Assembly (NCBI GenBank): GCA_021809645.1
Contig: JAJZKE010000004.1
Location: 1-39,915, forward strand
DNA: 39,915 nucleotides
Source of the DNA: a bacterium
Lineage (GTDB): Bacteria > Patescibacteriota > Saccharimonadia > Saccharimonadales > UBA4665
Reading direction: 5' to 3'
The number at the start of each line of letters is the position of its first letter. The stretch's first letter is position 1. The notes beneath the pieces are model-generated. The model worked only from the letters and a program-made list of their open reading frames with translations, made no database searches and was not told the origin of the DNA. Shown here one piece after another: positions 1 through 9,894 of the stretch. The position numbers were made by a program, and so were the translations under genes.

Positions 1-72
1 TCATTTACCATAGATTTTAATTGTACTAGATTTTTTAAAACCTTAACAATTTAGGATGTATATATCATATAT

Positions 73-1335
73 CTATCCGCCAAAATATATGTAGGTAAGA
101 CCAGCAGAGGATACAACCCCTTCTGAGAAATTACCATTATATTGAACATTGTATTGATCAACAGTGATCGTTCCATTACTATTTACACTTTTTACCCACA
201 TAGCATGTCCCCACGGATCACTTGAACCACCCATATATATCGCTACCGAATTAACCTTTGGTGTATACCCAATAGGTATACCCGCAGCACTTGCATTAGC
301 AGGCCATTGATTAGCATTACCAAAACCAGTCACATCTATACCATAATTACTGTAAACCATCCAGGCTGTATAGCTAACACATTCCCTATTACACATCCCC
401 CAGCTATCTAAGTATGCACAGCCAGGCTGAAAATCACTTGAATGAGGATAATGACAACCCCAAGGACCATAAGACCCTTGTGCAATATAGGGATAGGTAC
501 CACCACAAGAACCACTATAAATAATCTTGCCAGTGCTAACTAGTTTTTCATTTGCAGCAATTTGTTCTGCCGCAAGTTTTGCTATTTGGCTATTATTTTT
601 CTGTATTTGACTATTGTATGAGGCTTGCTGACTTTGGTTGTAAGATAATAATTGCTGTTGTTGAGCTTGGGCGTTGGCTAGCTTACTTTCTTGTTGTTTC
701 TCAACATTCACCACAATTGCTAACTGCTGTTTTTGCTGTTGAAGTTGAGCTTGAAGCTTGTTGATTTGGGTAACTGTATCTTGAATTTTTTGTTGTACAT
801 CGTTATATGCAATCTGTTGGTCGATATAGTCACTAATATTATTGCTGGTTGCTAACATTTCCACTGGTGTTAACTGGCCAGTTACATACATAGTCTTTAT
901 TACATTTGCTAAGACACTTTTTTCTTTAACTAATTGGGCTTGATTGCTTGATATTTCTGCGGCTAAGCTAGTTTGCTTTGCTTCGTTAATGGAAATTGCT
1001 GATTGCATACCATTAATCTGAGCCTGTAAATTAGCTATAGCTTGTTGATAGTTAGCGGCCTGACGTGAAAGACTATTAAGAGAATTTTGAGCACTAGTAT
1101 TTTGCTGATTTAATGCATTTATTTGAGATTGAAATGAATCTGCTCTTGCAAGTTTAGGTATGATAATAAAAACAATACAGATCAAAACTATACTAGATAT
1201 AACTAGAACTGGTGTTGATCTTAAGCGATCAATAGCTTTAGGTTTGTGAGGTTTTTTGTTGACCATTTTTTTGTTTTTATTCCTAACTCTAATAAATATA
1301 CTCTTTGACAAAGCGTATGTAAACCTCTTACCCAA
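73..1335 (-). CDS. Membrane-anchored coiled-coil CHAP-domain peptidoglycan hydrolase (PcsB-like)
   Basis: N-terminal hydrophobic segment (STPVLVISSIVLICIVFIIIP), long Gln-rich coiled coil, C-terminal CHAP signatures NRECVSYTAWMV and GHAMWVKSV; directly downstream of ftsE-ftsX. Start may be the internal Met (MVNKKPHK) near 1266. Confidence 0.85.
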   Translation of the reverse strand: MGKRFTYALSKSIFIRVRNKNKKMVNKKPHKPKAIDRLRSTPVLVISSIVLICIVFIIIPKLARADSFQSQINALNQQNTSAQNSLNSLSRQAANYQQAIANLQAQINGMQSAISINEAKQTSLAAEISSNQAQLVKEKSVLANVIKTMYVTGQLTPVEMLATSNNISDYIDQQIAYNDVQQKIQDTVTQINKLQAQLQQQKQQLAIVVNVEKQQESKLANAQAQQQQLLSYNQSQQASYNSQIQKNNSQIAKLAAEQIAANEKLVSTGKIIYSGSCGGTYPYIAQGSYGPWGCHYPHSSDFQPGCAYLDSWGMCNRECVSYTAWMVYSNYGIDVTGFGNANQWPANASAAGIPIGYTPKVNSVAIYMGGSSDPWGHAMWVKSVNSNGTITVDQYNVQYNGNFSEGVVSSAGLTYIYFGG

Positions 1336-1413
1336 GTTCTTTCACCCCTATTTAAAATGTAAATAATTTATCACTACAAAAGAATCTTTTATATAACTTC
1401 TTTATTTATCGAT

Positions 1414-2358
1414 TTAAGGTTTCAATTTGAATTTTAGATATCGCCTTGTCGCTATGGTCGCTGATACGGCACCAATCATTATGCCGATTAATATTTGCAA
1501 TGTCAAAAGTATCAGAAAATGATTGTCAAAATATGATGTCGCATAACTTATATTTAAAAGACCTAGCGTAGTTGCCTGTAATGTCGAGCTAGCAGTTACA
1601 AACAAAGAGTTAATTATAACAACCGATATTACAGCAGCTAGAAATCCATATATCCCACTTTCAACAATAAAAGGACCCCTAATATAATTCTTATTTGCCC
1701 CAAGTAACCTCATGATCTGTATTTCGTCTCGACGATTAAAAATTGCCATCTGAATAGTGTTAAAAATTATCAATGCACAGATTACACCGAAGACAACAAC
1801 TGCTACTATTCCCAGTTCTCTTAAAACATCAGTGGCATGAGTTATATTATTAATAGCTTTCTCTAAGCTGCCTGAATAAGATGGTGGATTTGATTGCAAA
1901 TCCTTAATATTGGGTTTTACTAAAAAGGATTTTATATTTTCTATATTATTTAAATTCTTAGGTTTAATATGGATAGTTGCCGGTAAAGGATTTGACGTCT
2001 CGCTAACCGCTAATGCCAATTGTTGATTATTTGCATTTTGAACTTCGTATTGTTTCAAAACTTGAGATTTATCTAAATATTGAACCGATTGAACATTTGG
2101 CAAAGATTTTAATTCCGTAATTAGTTGTGTTGTTTGCGATGGAGTATCCCTATTTCTTAGATAGACAGATATATCAATCTTTGCAGTTATTTGAGAAATC
2201 GTATTAGAAAAAGTGGCATTAACAACTAGCGATAAAAGTAAAACAGTTAAGGTAACGACCATCACTGCTATTGCAGCTATAGATATACTGAAATTACGTA
2301 TAAAATTTACTATTCCAGTTTGTAGAATCCTAAAAAAAGTAATTATCGCTCTCTTCAT
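1414..2358 (-). CDS. ftsX: Cell division protein FtsX (permease-like)
   Basis: Four-TM FtsX topology with extracellular domain (QYLDKSQVLKQYE), 'NRRDEIQIMRLLGA' motif, adjacent to ftsE. Confidence 0.93.
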   Translation of the reverse strand: MKRAIITFFRILQTGIVNFIRNFSISIAAIAVMVVTLTVLLLSLVVNATFSNTISQITAKIDISVYLRNRDTPSQTTQLITELKSLPNVQSVQYLDKSQVLKQYEVQNANNQQLALAVSETSNPLPATIHIKPKNLNNIENIKSFLVKPNIKDLQSNPPSYSGSLEKAINNITHATDVLRELGIVAVVVFGVICALIIFNTIQMAIFNRRDEIQIMRLLGANKNYIRGPFIVESGIYGFLAAVISVVIINSLFVTASSTLQATTLGLLNISYATSYFDNHFLILLTLQILIGIMIGAVSATIATRRYLKFKLKP

Positions 2359-2398
2359 TATACTAAATTTGAATAATATTTTTATTCAATACTCCCCA

Positions 2399-3082
2399 TC
2401 AAAGTTTGTAACTAGCGTGTGCTCTATCAGATATAATTTTGCCATGTTCTAGTGTAACAACTCGCCTTTTGAGCTTATTAACAATAGCAACGTTATGAGT
2501 AGTTAGCAATACTGTAGTACCAAAACGATTAATTTTTTCTAATACCTTAATAACATCCCAGGCATGTTTCGGATCAAGATTGCCCGTTGGCTCATCCGCT
2601 ATTAGTATCTTCGGTTGACGGACAATAGCTCTAGCTATGGCTACACGTTGTCTCTCGCCACCACTCAACTCTAACGGCATATTCTTATCTTTGCCTTTAA
2701 GATTCACTATTTGTAATACTTTTGGCACAGTATTTTTTATCTCATATCCACTAGCACCGACTATCTCGAGAGCAAAAGCAACATTTTCATATACGTTTTT
2801 ATTGGGTAACAATTTAAAATCTTGAAATACTACCCCTATTTTTCTTCTAAGCATAGGTATATCTTTATCTTTTAACTTATCGTAATCAATTCCGCCAACA
2901 ATGATTTTACCTGATGACGGCCTTTCTTCTCTGGTAAGCAACCTAAGTAGAGTAGTCTTGCCGGCACCACTTTGTCCAACAACAATCACGAACTCTTTAG
3001 GTTCGATATGTATACTAACCCTATTTAACGCAGGACCTAAAGCCTTAGAATAGGTTTTTGTTACCCGATCAAGAAGTATCAT
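2399..3082 (-). CDS. ftsE: Cell division ATP-binding protein FtsE
   Basis: ABC ATPase: Walker A GQSGAGKTT, signature LSGGERQR, Walker B ILIADEPTGNLD; adjacent to ftsX. Confidence 0.95.
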   Translation of the reverse strand: MILLDRVTKTYSKALGPALNRVSIHIEPKEFVIVVGQSGAGKTTLLRLLTREERPSSGKIIVGGIDYDKLKDKDIPMLRRKIGVVFQDFKLLPNKNVYENVAFALEIVGASGYEIKNTVPKVLQIVNLKGKDKNMPLELSGGERQRVAIARAIVRQPKILIADEPTGNLDPKHAWDVIKVLEKINRFGTTVLLTTHNVAIVNKLKRRVVTLEHGKIISDRAHASYKL

Positions 3083-3143
3083 CTAGGTATATTATAGACG
3101 AAATCTTAAATGAATATAAGAGATTAAGTAATTAATTTATCTA

Positions 3144-4229
3144 TTATTCACCTAAGCTTGCTACATGATCTAGATAGGAGTCTATTAAAGGGTCTATGTG
3201 GCCATCTAAAATTTTTTCAGGATCCTTTGATTCAAAACCTGTTCTTAAATCTTTAATTTGTTTATATGGATGAAGAACATATGACCTTATCTGATTGCCC
3301 CACTCTGCTGATACATTAGGACCCTTTAGGGTAGATATTTTTTCGGCATGCTGCTCCAGTTGCATGCTAAGCAATCTAGATCGCAAAATAGTTAAGGCAA
3401 GTTCTTTATTTTGAAGCTGTGATCGTTCATTCTGTATAACAACAGATATATTTGTTGGTATGTGGGTAATACGGACCGCTGAATCTGTTGTATTAACACT
3501 TTGACCGCCATGCCCACCGCTCCTGAAGACATCAATTTTCAGATCTTTTTCATTGATTGTCACCTCGTCTGGTTTTTCAACTTTGGGATATACTTCAACT
3601 TTCGCAAAACTAGTTTGCCTCAAATTATCTGCGTTAAAAGGGCTCAGCCTAACTAATCTATGGACACCATTTTCACTCTTTAGTTTACCATAAGCAAATG
3701 GACCTGATATATCTATCGAAACACTCTTTATTCCTGCTTCTTCACCAAGAGTTTGATCTAAGACAGCAAAACTATAACCATTCTTTTCTGACCATCTGCT
3801 ATACATTCTAAAAAGCATCTGAGACCAATCTTGGGCATCCGTTCCACCTGCTCCAGCAAATATATTTAAGATAGCATCATAGTCATCATACTTAGCTGAC
3901 AACTTTAATTCTTCCTTGAGATGATTTATCTTTTCATTTAGTAAATCAACCTGTTCTAATAATTCTTTATTGACACTCTTATCGTTAAAATTCACCAGTT
4001 CTTTAGCTTCAGCAATTGAGTCTCTAAGTTTAAACCAAGGCTCTAAACGATTTTGCAATTTTGATATTTGTTTCATAGTATTTTGTGCTTTTATATTATC
4101 TGACCAAAAATCAACAGCCTGAGATTCCTTTATGAGTCTCTGTAATTCTTTATCATTATCTGATAGTTTTAGCTTCGAAGCTAAATTGACATATTCTTTT
4201 TCAAGTTTACTAATTCTATCCCCTAGCAT
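3144..4229 (-). CDS. prfB: Peptide chain release factor 2
   Basis: GGQ motif (GGHGGQSVNTTDSAVRITH) and RF2 SPF tripeptide (VRLSPF). Track ORF starts at 4271, but Met at 4229 lies just after the upstream stop and is the better start. No in-frame programmed-frameshift stop seen. Confidence 0.93.
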   Translation of the reverse strand: MLGDRISKLEKEYVNLASKLKLSDNDKELQRLIKESQAVDFWSDNIKAQNTMKQISKLQNRLEPWFKLRDSIAEAKELVNFNDKSVNKELLEQVDLLNEKINHLKEELKLSAKYDDYDAILNIFAGAGGTDAQDWSQMLFRMYSRWSEKNGYSFAVLDQTLGEEAGIKSVSIDISGPFAYGKLKSENGVHRLVRLSPFNADNLRQTSFAKVEVYPKVEKPDEVTINEKDLKIDVFRSGGHGGQSVNTTDSAVRITHIPTNISVVIQNERSQLQNKELALTILRSRLLSMQLEQHAEKISTLKGPNVSAEWGNQIRSYVLHPYKQIKDLRTGFESKDPEKILDGHIDPLIDSYLDHVASLGE

Positions 4230-4233
4230 ATAT

Positions 4234-5517
4234 CTACCATAGAACAGATAATTGTTTATACAATTCATCAACTAGTTGATGACCACAATTACCGAGAACT
4301 CCTAAAATCCATAACTTATCATCAAACATCATATTAGCAACCTTAACCATCTCTTCTCTAGTAATGGCTCCTATCCTTTTAGGAATCCTATAATAATCTT
4401 CAACCACGCCATCAAAAAAATACCTGTTACTATAACCATTTGCAGTACCACCTACTGTTTGTGCTGATCTCTGAAATCTTCCCAGTGCATATTGTTTTGT
4501 AGCATCAATGTCATCCTGCTTCAAATCCGCTCGACAAACCTTTGATAACTCACTTATAAAAATATCTACTAAATCTTTTGAGTTTTTATCAGAAACTTGA
4601 GCACCAAACCACCAGTTAGACGCATCTTTGGTTTGAGATAAACCTGAGTTCATATCATAAAGAAGCCCTCTTTCGCGAGCTGTACCTAATATTTTAGAAT
4701 ATAGTGTTTCCGTAAGATAAGTATTTAAAAGATTTAAAGCATCTGCTTCACTGTCACTTAATCTAGTCCTTTTAAAAGTATCAATGTAGAAAAAAAGGTT
4801 ATCTACAGTATCGTTATGAATATAAATAGGCTTATCTAACATCTTTGGCTGTTCATTTGGTAATTCAAACCTTTTTTTACCCCTCGGAAGTTCAATGCTC
4901 TCAAGACAAGAAATTAAAGCTTTTGTTCTAGCCGATGTAAAATTACCAGCAACGACAAATCTCATATTAGAAGTAAAGTGAGTTTTTTTGTGATGATTGA
5001 TAACGTCTTCAAGGCTAACATTTTTCATCAGCTCCAAACGTTCACTATCTGTTTTTGCTATGAATCCAATCGACTTTCTCATCTCGAGAGACAATCTCCT
5101 AAAATGATTATTGGAACGAGCTGACATTTCTTCCTGTACGTTACCGAATTCGGCTTTAAACTCATCTTCTAAGAATAAAGGTTTTGCAATGGCGATCAGC
5201 AATAAACTTAGTACCCTAAGCCACTCGAAATCTGCACATTCAGCTTCGTAATTTATGTCGTAAACGCCAGTTGAAGCATTGGAATATGCTCCGTTTTTTT
5301 CTAGTTCAGCGTGAAAATCTCTGGCCTTTGGAATCAATTCGTTTGCACCCAAAAGAACATGCTCCATTAAATGTGGAACCTCCCATTTCTCAGGCTTAAC
5401 CAAATATTCACCAGCCCTGAAATTAATATCGTAAGTCATTACCAAAGCATTTGGTATATGTATGATAAGTCCCTTGGCACCATTCTTTAATTTTACTTCA
5501 GTAACCGTATGCTTCAT
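4234..5517 (-). CDS. M16-family zinc metallopeptidase
   Basis: HxxEH motif (HLMEH) near N-terminus, M16 fold-like repeats (FVVAGNF, RERGLLYDMNS). Confidence 0.85.
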   Translation of the reverse strand: MKHTVTEVKLKNGAKGLIIHIPNALVMTYDINFRAGEYLVKPEKWEVPHLMEHVLLGANELIPKARDFHAELEKNGAYSNASTGVYDINYEAECADFEWLRVLSLLLIAIAKPLFLEDEFKAEFGNVQEEMSARSNNHFRRLSLEMRKSIGFIAKTDSERLELMKNVSLEDVINHHKKTHFTSNMRFVVAGNFTSARTKALISCLESIELPRGKKRFELPNEQPKMLDKPIYIHNDTVDNLFFYIDTFKRTRLSDSEADALNLLNTYLTETLYSKILGTARERGLLYDMNSGLSQTKDASNWWFGAQVSDKNSKDLVDIFISELSKVCRADLKQDDIDATKQYALGRFQRSAQTVGGTANGYSNRYFFDGVVEDYYRIPKRIGAITREEMVKVANMMFDDKLWILGVLGNCGHQLVDELYKQLSVLW

Positions 5518-8126
5518 TATTTATGACGCCTTTTTTTAGCTGCAGTTTTTCTTTGCCTTTCAGTTTTTCTAGCTTTTTTAATATTTTTAGTTTGTTTCTT
5601 TTTCGGTTTTGGGGTTTTACTATTAAAATCTTTTTCCTCAAATTCCGTTTGGTTTTCAACTATTTGATTAGCATTTTCGACCGAGCTTTTAGCAGCTAGT
5701 GTTAAGTCTGTCTCCATAGCTTTATCTAGATCCTCTTGACTAATAGGTTCAGCATGGAAAAGAACTCTTAATACTTCGTGACGAAGTTCATTCTGCATTT
5801 CTTCAAATAGTAACTGTCCACGCCGTCTATATTCAACTAATGGATCTTGCTGCCCAACACTAATCCAGTGAATCCCTTCCCTTAAATGATCCATATTCTC
5901 TAGATGTTGCATCCATAGATTATCTAAAACTTGAAGATAAATTTCTCTTTCTGCTTTCCTGATAATTTGAGAAGTAAACTCTTTTTCTTTTTGGCTATAC
6001 ATTTTTTCAGCTTCAGAAATAAGTAAGTCTTGGAATTTATCAGCATCACTATCAAATAATTTATCCATGGTTGATTCATTAAATGGAAATACTTCTCTAA
6101 CAATGTCTTCAAACATATCTGTAGTAACTTCTGGGGAAGCGGCTAGAGACTGACCTTCTTCGGTAATAAATATTTTGATTCGTTTCGAAATATCTTTAGA
6201 TCTTAATATTTCTCTTCTCATGGAATAAGTAGCTTTACGATGACGATTCATAACATCATCGTACTGGACTACATTCTTACGCTGATCAAAATGAAACCCT
6301 TCAACCTTTTTCTGTGCTCCTTCTAAAGACTTCGAGATAATACGATTCTCAATCGGTGTTTCATCGTCCACCTTAAGTCTATCCATTACTGAGGCTATTC
6401 TTTCACCCCCAAATATTCTCATCAAATCATCTTCAGTACTTACAAAGAACTGGGTAATGCCAGGATCTCCTTGACGACCAGATCTACCTCTTAGCTGATT
6501 ATCAATTCTCCTCGATTCGTGACGTTCACTACCTAGTACGAAAAGACCACCAAGTTCATTTTTAACCTCTTCATCTAGAACAATGTCGGTACCTCGACCA
6601 GCAATGTTGGTAGCTAATGTTACAGCACCACGTTGACCAGCATTAGCAATAATTGATGCTTCTCTTTCGTTATTCTTGGCATTTAATACCTGATGCGGAA
6701 TATTTGCCTTGTTAAGTAAATTACTTAATAATTCATTTTTCTCAATAGAAACGGTTCCGATTAAAACCGGCTGACCTTTTGTATGTAATTGTCTTACTTC
6801 TTTAATAATGGCATTAAACTTGCCTTTCTCAGATTTATAAATTCTGTCTGATCGATCTTCCCTAACGATTGGTTTATTGGGTGGTATCTCGACTACATCC
6901 AACTTATATATCTGATGAAATTCCTCGGCTTCTGTGGCTGCCGTACCAGTCATGCCAGCTAATTTATGATAAAGTCTAAAATAGTTTTGAAAAGATATGG
7001 TTGCTAAAGTCATACTTTCTTCTTGGACTTCTACGCCTTCTTTAGCTTCAATTGCTTGGTGAAGACCTTCATTGTACCTTCGACCTGGCAATAATCGACC
7101 AGTGAACTCATCAACTATAACAACCTCTCCGTCTTGAGTTACCACATAGTCCTTGTCTTTATGAAAAAGAGCATGGGCTCTTAAAGCTTGTTGCAAGTGG
7201 TAAATAGTACGTATATTCTCTGAGCCATATAAGTTATTGATATTCAATATTTTTTCAATCTTGTCGATTCCTTTAGTGGTAAGTATTACTGTTTTTTGTT
7301 TTTCATCGGTTTCAAAATCTTTATCCTTAACTAGCTGTCTAACTATCTTTGAAAATTGGGCATAAGCTGATCCACTGGTTGCACTTGGAGCACTAATAAT
7401 CAAAGGTGTCCGCGCTTCATCTATTAAAATTGAGTCGACTTCATCAACTATTGCAAAATTTAAATCACGCTGCCGAAGTTGGTCGACTTCTATAACCATA
7501 TTGTCTCTTAAATAATCAAAGCCGAATTCATTGTTTGTTCCATAGGTAATATCGGCTGCGTATGCTTCCGTCCTAGAACATGGTCTTAGATGTTTAAACC
7601 TTTCGTCCTCGTGTTCTTTATTGTTATGGCTAGAATCATAAATATAACTTTTATCAGCGATAATTACACCTGTTTTCATACCTAAGTAATCATATATTTG
7701 GCCCATCCATCCGGCATCTCTTTGAGCAAGATAATCATTAACCGTAACAATATGTACGCCTTTTTCAGATAACGCGTTTAGATATACAGGTAACGTAGCT
7801 ACTAAAGTTTTCCCTTCTCCAGTTTTCATTTCGGCGACATTTCCTTCGTGAAGAACAATACCTCCAATAAGCTGGACATCAAAATGCCTTTGACCTAGTG
7901 TTCTGGTAGCTGCCTCTCTTACAACAGCAAAAGCATCAGGTAATATACTATCCAAGCTTTCTTTTTTTAATCTTTTTTTCAGAATATCGGTCTGTGCTCT
8001 TAGCTGGTTGTCTCCTAGTTTTTTATATTTAGCAGCTAGCGCATTGATAGCCAATACCTGTTTTCTAAGTCGCTTTAAGTTTCTTGCTTGTGGATCGCCA
8101 AGAATTTTTTTAAAAACTATATTCAT
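5517..8126 (-). CDS. secA: Preprotein translocase subunit SecA
   Basis: EMKTGEGKTLVATLP, VDEVDSILIDEARTPLIIS, AGMTGTA, TNIAGRGTDI, QLRGRSGRQGDPG motifs; Lys/Arg-rich C-terminus. Confidence 0.98.
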   Translation of the reverse strand: MNIVFKKILGDPQARNLKRLRKQVLAINALAAKYKKLGDNQLRAQTDILKKRLKKESLDSILPDAFAVVREAATRTLGQRHFDVQLIGGIVLHEGNVAEMKTGEGKTLVATLPVYLNALSEKGVHIVTVNDYLAQRDAGWMGQIYDYLGMKTGVIIADKSYIYDSSHNNKEHEDERFKHLRPCSRTEAYAADITYGTNNEFGFDYLRDNMVIEVDQLRQRDLNFAIVDEVDSILIDEARTPLIISAPSATSGSAYAQFSKIVRQLVKDKDFETDEKQKTVILTTKGIDKIEKILNINNLYGSENIRTIYHLQQALRAHALFHKDKDYVVTQDGEVVIVDEFTGRLLPGRRYNEGLHQAIEAKEGVEVQEESMTLATISFQNYFRLYHKLAGMTGTAATEAEEFHQIYKLDVVEIPPNKPIVREDRSDRIYKSEKGKFNAIIKEVRQLHTKGQPVLIGTVSIEKNELLSNLLNKANIPHQVLNAKNNEREASIIANAGQRGAVTLATNIAGRGTDIVLDEEVKNELGGLFVLGSERHESRRIDNQLRGRSGRQGDPGITQFFVSTEDDLMRIFGGERIASVMDRLKVDDETPIENRIISKSLEGAQKKVEGFHFDQRKNVVQYDDVMNRHRKATYSMRREILRSKDISKRIKIFITEEGQSLAASPEVTTDMFEDIVREVFPFNESTMDKLFDSDADKFQDLLISEAEKMYSQKEKEFTSQIIRKAEREIYLQVLDNLWMQHLENMDHLREGIHWISVGQQDPLVEYRRRGQLLFEEMQNELRHEVLRVLFHAEPISQEDLDKAMETDLTLAAKSSVENANQIVENQTEFEEKDFNSKTPKPKKKQTKNIKKARKTERQRKTAAKKRRHK

Positions 8127-8196
8127 TAGCTACAAATATCCCTTCCTAAAAGATAACTAGACTTACAGTCGTTATATTGATAAATATTATACCTGC

Positions 8197-8565
8197 TTAA
8201 ACAATTTTAGGCAGCTTTTTTAAAGTTTTTTTGGCCAGATGATGCCTAAATCTTGGATTACCGTGTATTTCTTTGTATTTTTGTATACGATTTTTCAGTT
8301 TCTCTTCAATAATATCAATGGCCGCAAAAATACTTACCGTAGATTCCTTGGCATTAATAGTTTCCTTGGGTAAATGAAGAGTCACTTCGCAAGTATATTT
8401 GTTTTTCTTATCTTTATTGGCCTTTAATATAACCTCTGCATGAGCAGACTCTTTAACATGCTTGGGCATATATCTATCTAGACGACCAATTTTTTTATTT
8501 ACATACCTTCTTGCACTTTCGTCAACTTCTATATGTATGCTTTCAATATCAAGTTTTTCTATCAT
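8197..8565 (-). CDS. hpf: Ribosome hibernation promoting factor / sigma-54 modulation family protein (short form)
   Basis: N-terminal HPF/RaiA pattern (VDESARRYVNKKIGRLDRYMPK...AEVILKANK...AAIDIIEEKLKNRIQKYKEIH); next to secA. Confidence 0.85.
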   Translation of the reverse strand: MIEKLDIESIHIEVDESARRYVNKKIGRLDRYMPKHVKESAHAEVILKANKDKKNKYTCEVTLHLPKETINAKESTVSIFAAIDIIEEKLKNRIQKYKEIHGNPRFRHHLAKKTLKKLPKIV

Positions 8566-8576
8566 TTTTCCTTCTT

Positions 8577-9875
8577 TTATATAACTGTTTTACCATTCAT
8601 ATATTGCTGCAATACTTTCGGTATTTTAACCTGACCGTCTTTGGTTTGGTTATTCTCCATTATAGCAATTGGGATTCTACTTAATGCAAAAGCTGTAGCA
8701 TCATTAGTATGAGCAAGTTCGATTCGACCATCTTTTCTTTTAATTCTAGTCTTTAGCCGTCTTGTTTGAAAATCAGTTATATAATCAGCAGAATGAGTTT
8801 CTCGGTATCTATTTTGGCCAGGAAGCCAAGTATTGATATCAATTCCTCTTGCATTAGGAAAACCTATATCAGCTGTACACTTTAGTATGACTTGATATGG
8901 TAATTCTAATTGATTCATTAAATATTCTTCGATAGCTACTAAAAGAAGATGCTCATTATATGATGTCTCAGGCGTAGAAAAGATTTCCATTTCTAATTTA
9001 TCAAATTGATGGGTCCTAAACATACCCTCCATATCTTTACCATAACTACCCGCCTCCCTTCTAAATGAAGTACTATAACCAATCATTCTTATAGGTAATT
9101 CTTCTTCAGGTATTATTTCATTCATATACATCGTACATAAACTATGTTCCGCAGACGCATTCAGCCAAAGGTCATCCTGGTCTATCTTATATGTAATTTC
9201 TTCAGCATCTAATCTAGCTGAGGCTTCATAGACTTCTGTTTTAATTAATGCTGGTGGTATTACAGGTATAAATGGTTTAGGACTGATATCTAGGGAATTA
9301 TCGCTAACTATTTTTTTAATTACAGATGAATCACCCAAAGTATCAAGAGTATATCTAATAATGGCAAATTGTAAATTAACAAGATCTCCTTTTAGATAAA
9401 AGAATCGGCTACCAGCAATTTTTGCTGCTCTATTAGTATCGAGCCACCCCCTATTTTTAGCTAATTCTGCATGATTAATGGGGTTAAAATCAAAGTTTGG
9501 CTTATCTCCCACTTCTTTAATTATTTGATTTTCTTCCTCACTCTTACCAACCGGTACATCCTCATTCGGCATATTTGGTACCTTTTTTAGAAGATTTGTA
9601 AGACTTAATTCAATTGCCGATAATCGATGTTCAGTTGTTAATAGATCATCCTTTAATTTACGTCCCTCTTCAAGACTGTCAGGTGATGGCTTTTGACCTT
9701 TAGCTGAAGAGGCTATCTGTTTACGTTTTTGTCTTAATTTTTCAATATCAGCTATAAGTTCTCGTCTTTTCTGATCGAATCCAAGAATCTCATCAGTATC
9801 AACATCGTAGCCCTTGTTCTTGGCTTTTTGCTTAATCAATTCTGGGTTTTCTCGAATTAACTGTATATCTATCAT
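8577..9875 (-). CDS. serS: Serine--tRNA ligase
   Basis: N-terminal coiled coil, class II motifs (SFRREAGSYGKDMEGMFRTHQFDKLEME; THSADYITDFQTRRLKTR). Confidence 0.97.
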   Translation of the reverse strand: MIDIQLIRENPELIKQKAKNKGYDVDTDEILGFDQKRRELIADIEKLRQKRKQIASSAKGQKPSPDSLEEGRKLKDDLLTTEHRLSAIELSLTNLLKKVPNMPNEDVPVGKSEEENQIIKEVGDKPNFDFNPINHAELAKNRGWLDTNRAAKIAGSRFFYLKGDLVNLQFAIIRYTLDTLGDSSVIKKIVSDNSLDISPKPFIPVIPPALIKTEVYEASARLDAEEITYKIDQDDLWLNASAEHSLCTMYMNEIIPEEELPIRMIGYSTSFRREAGSYGKDMEGMFRTHQFDKLEMEIFSTPETSYNEHLLLVAIEEYLMNQLELPYQVILKCTADIGFPNARGIDINTWLPGQNRYRETHSADYITDFQTRRLKTRIKRKDGRIELAHTNDATAFALSRIPIAIMENNQTKDGQVKIPKVLQQYMNGKTVI

Positions 9876-9894
9876 CGTTAGGTATTATATATTA

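Noticed and set aside
1-11. Start of another minus-strand gene (ATGGTAAATGA) at the left edge
   Set aside because: Only 11 bases visible; cannot be supported
552-764. Plus-strand ORF opposite the CHAP protein coiled coil
   Set aside because: Lies wholly antisense to a strongly supported CDS; composition reflects the repeats on the other strand
3144-4271. Programmed +1 frameshift in prfB
   Set aside because: The reading frame is continuous from the preferred start at 4229; no in-frame UGA early in the gene
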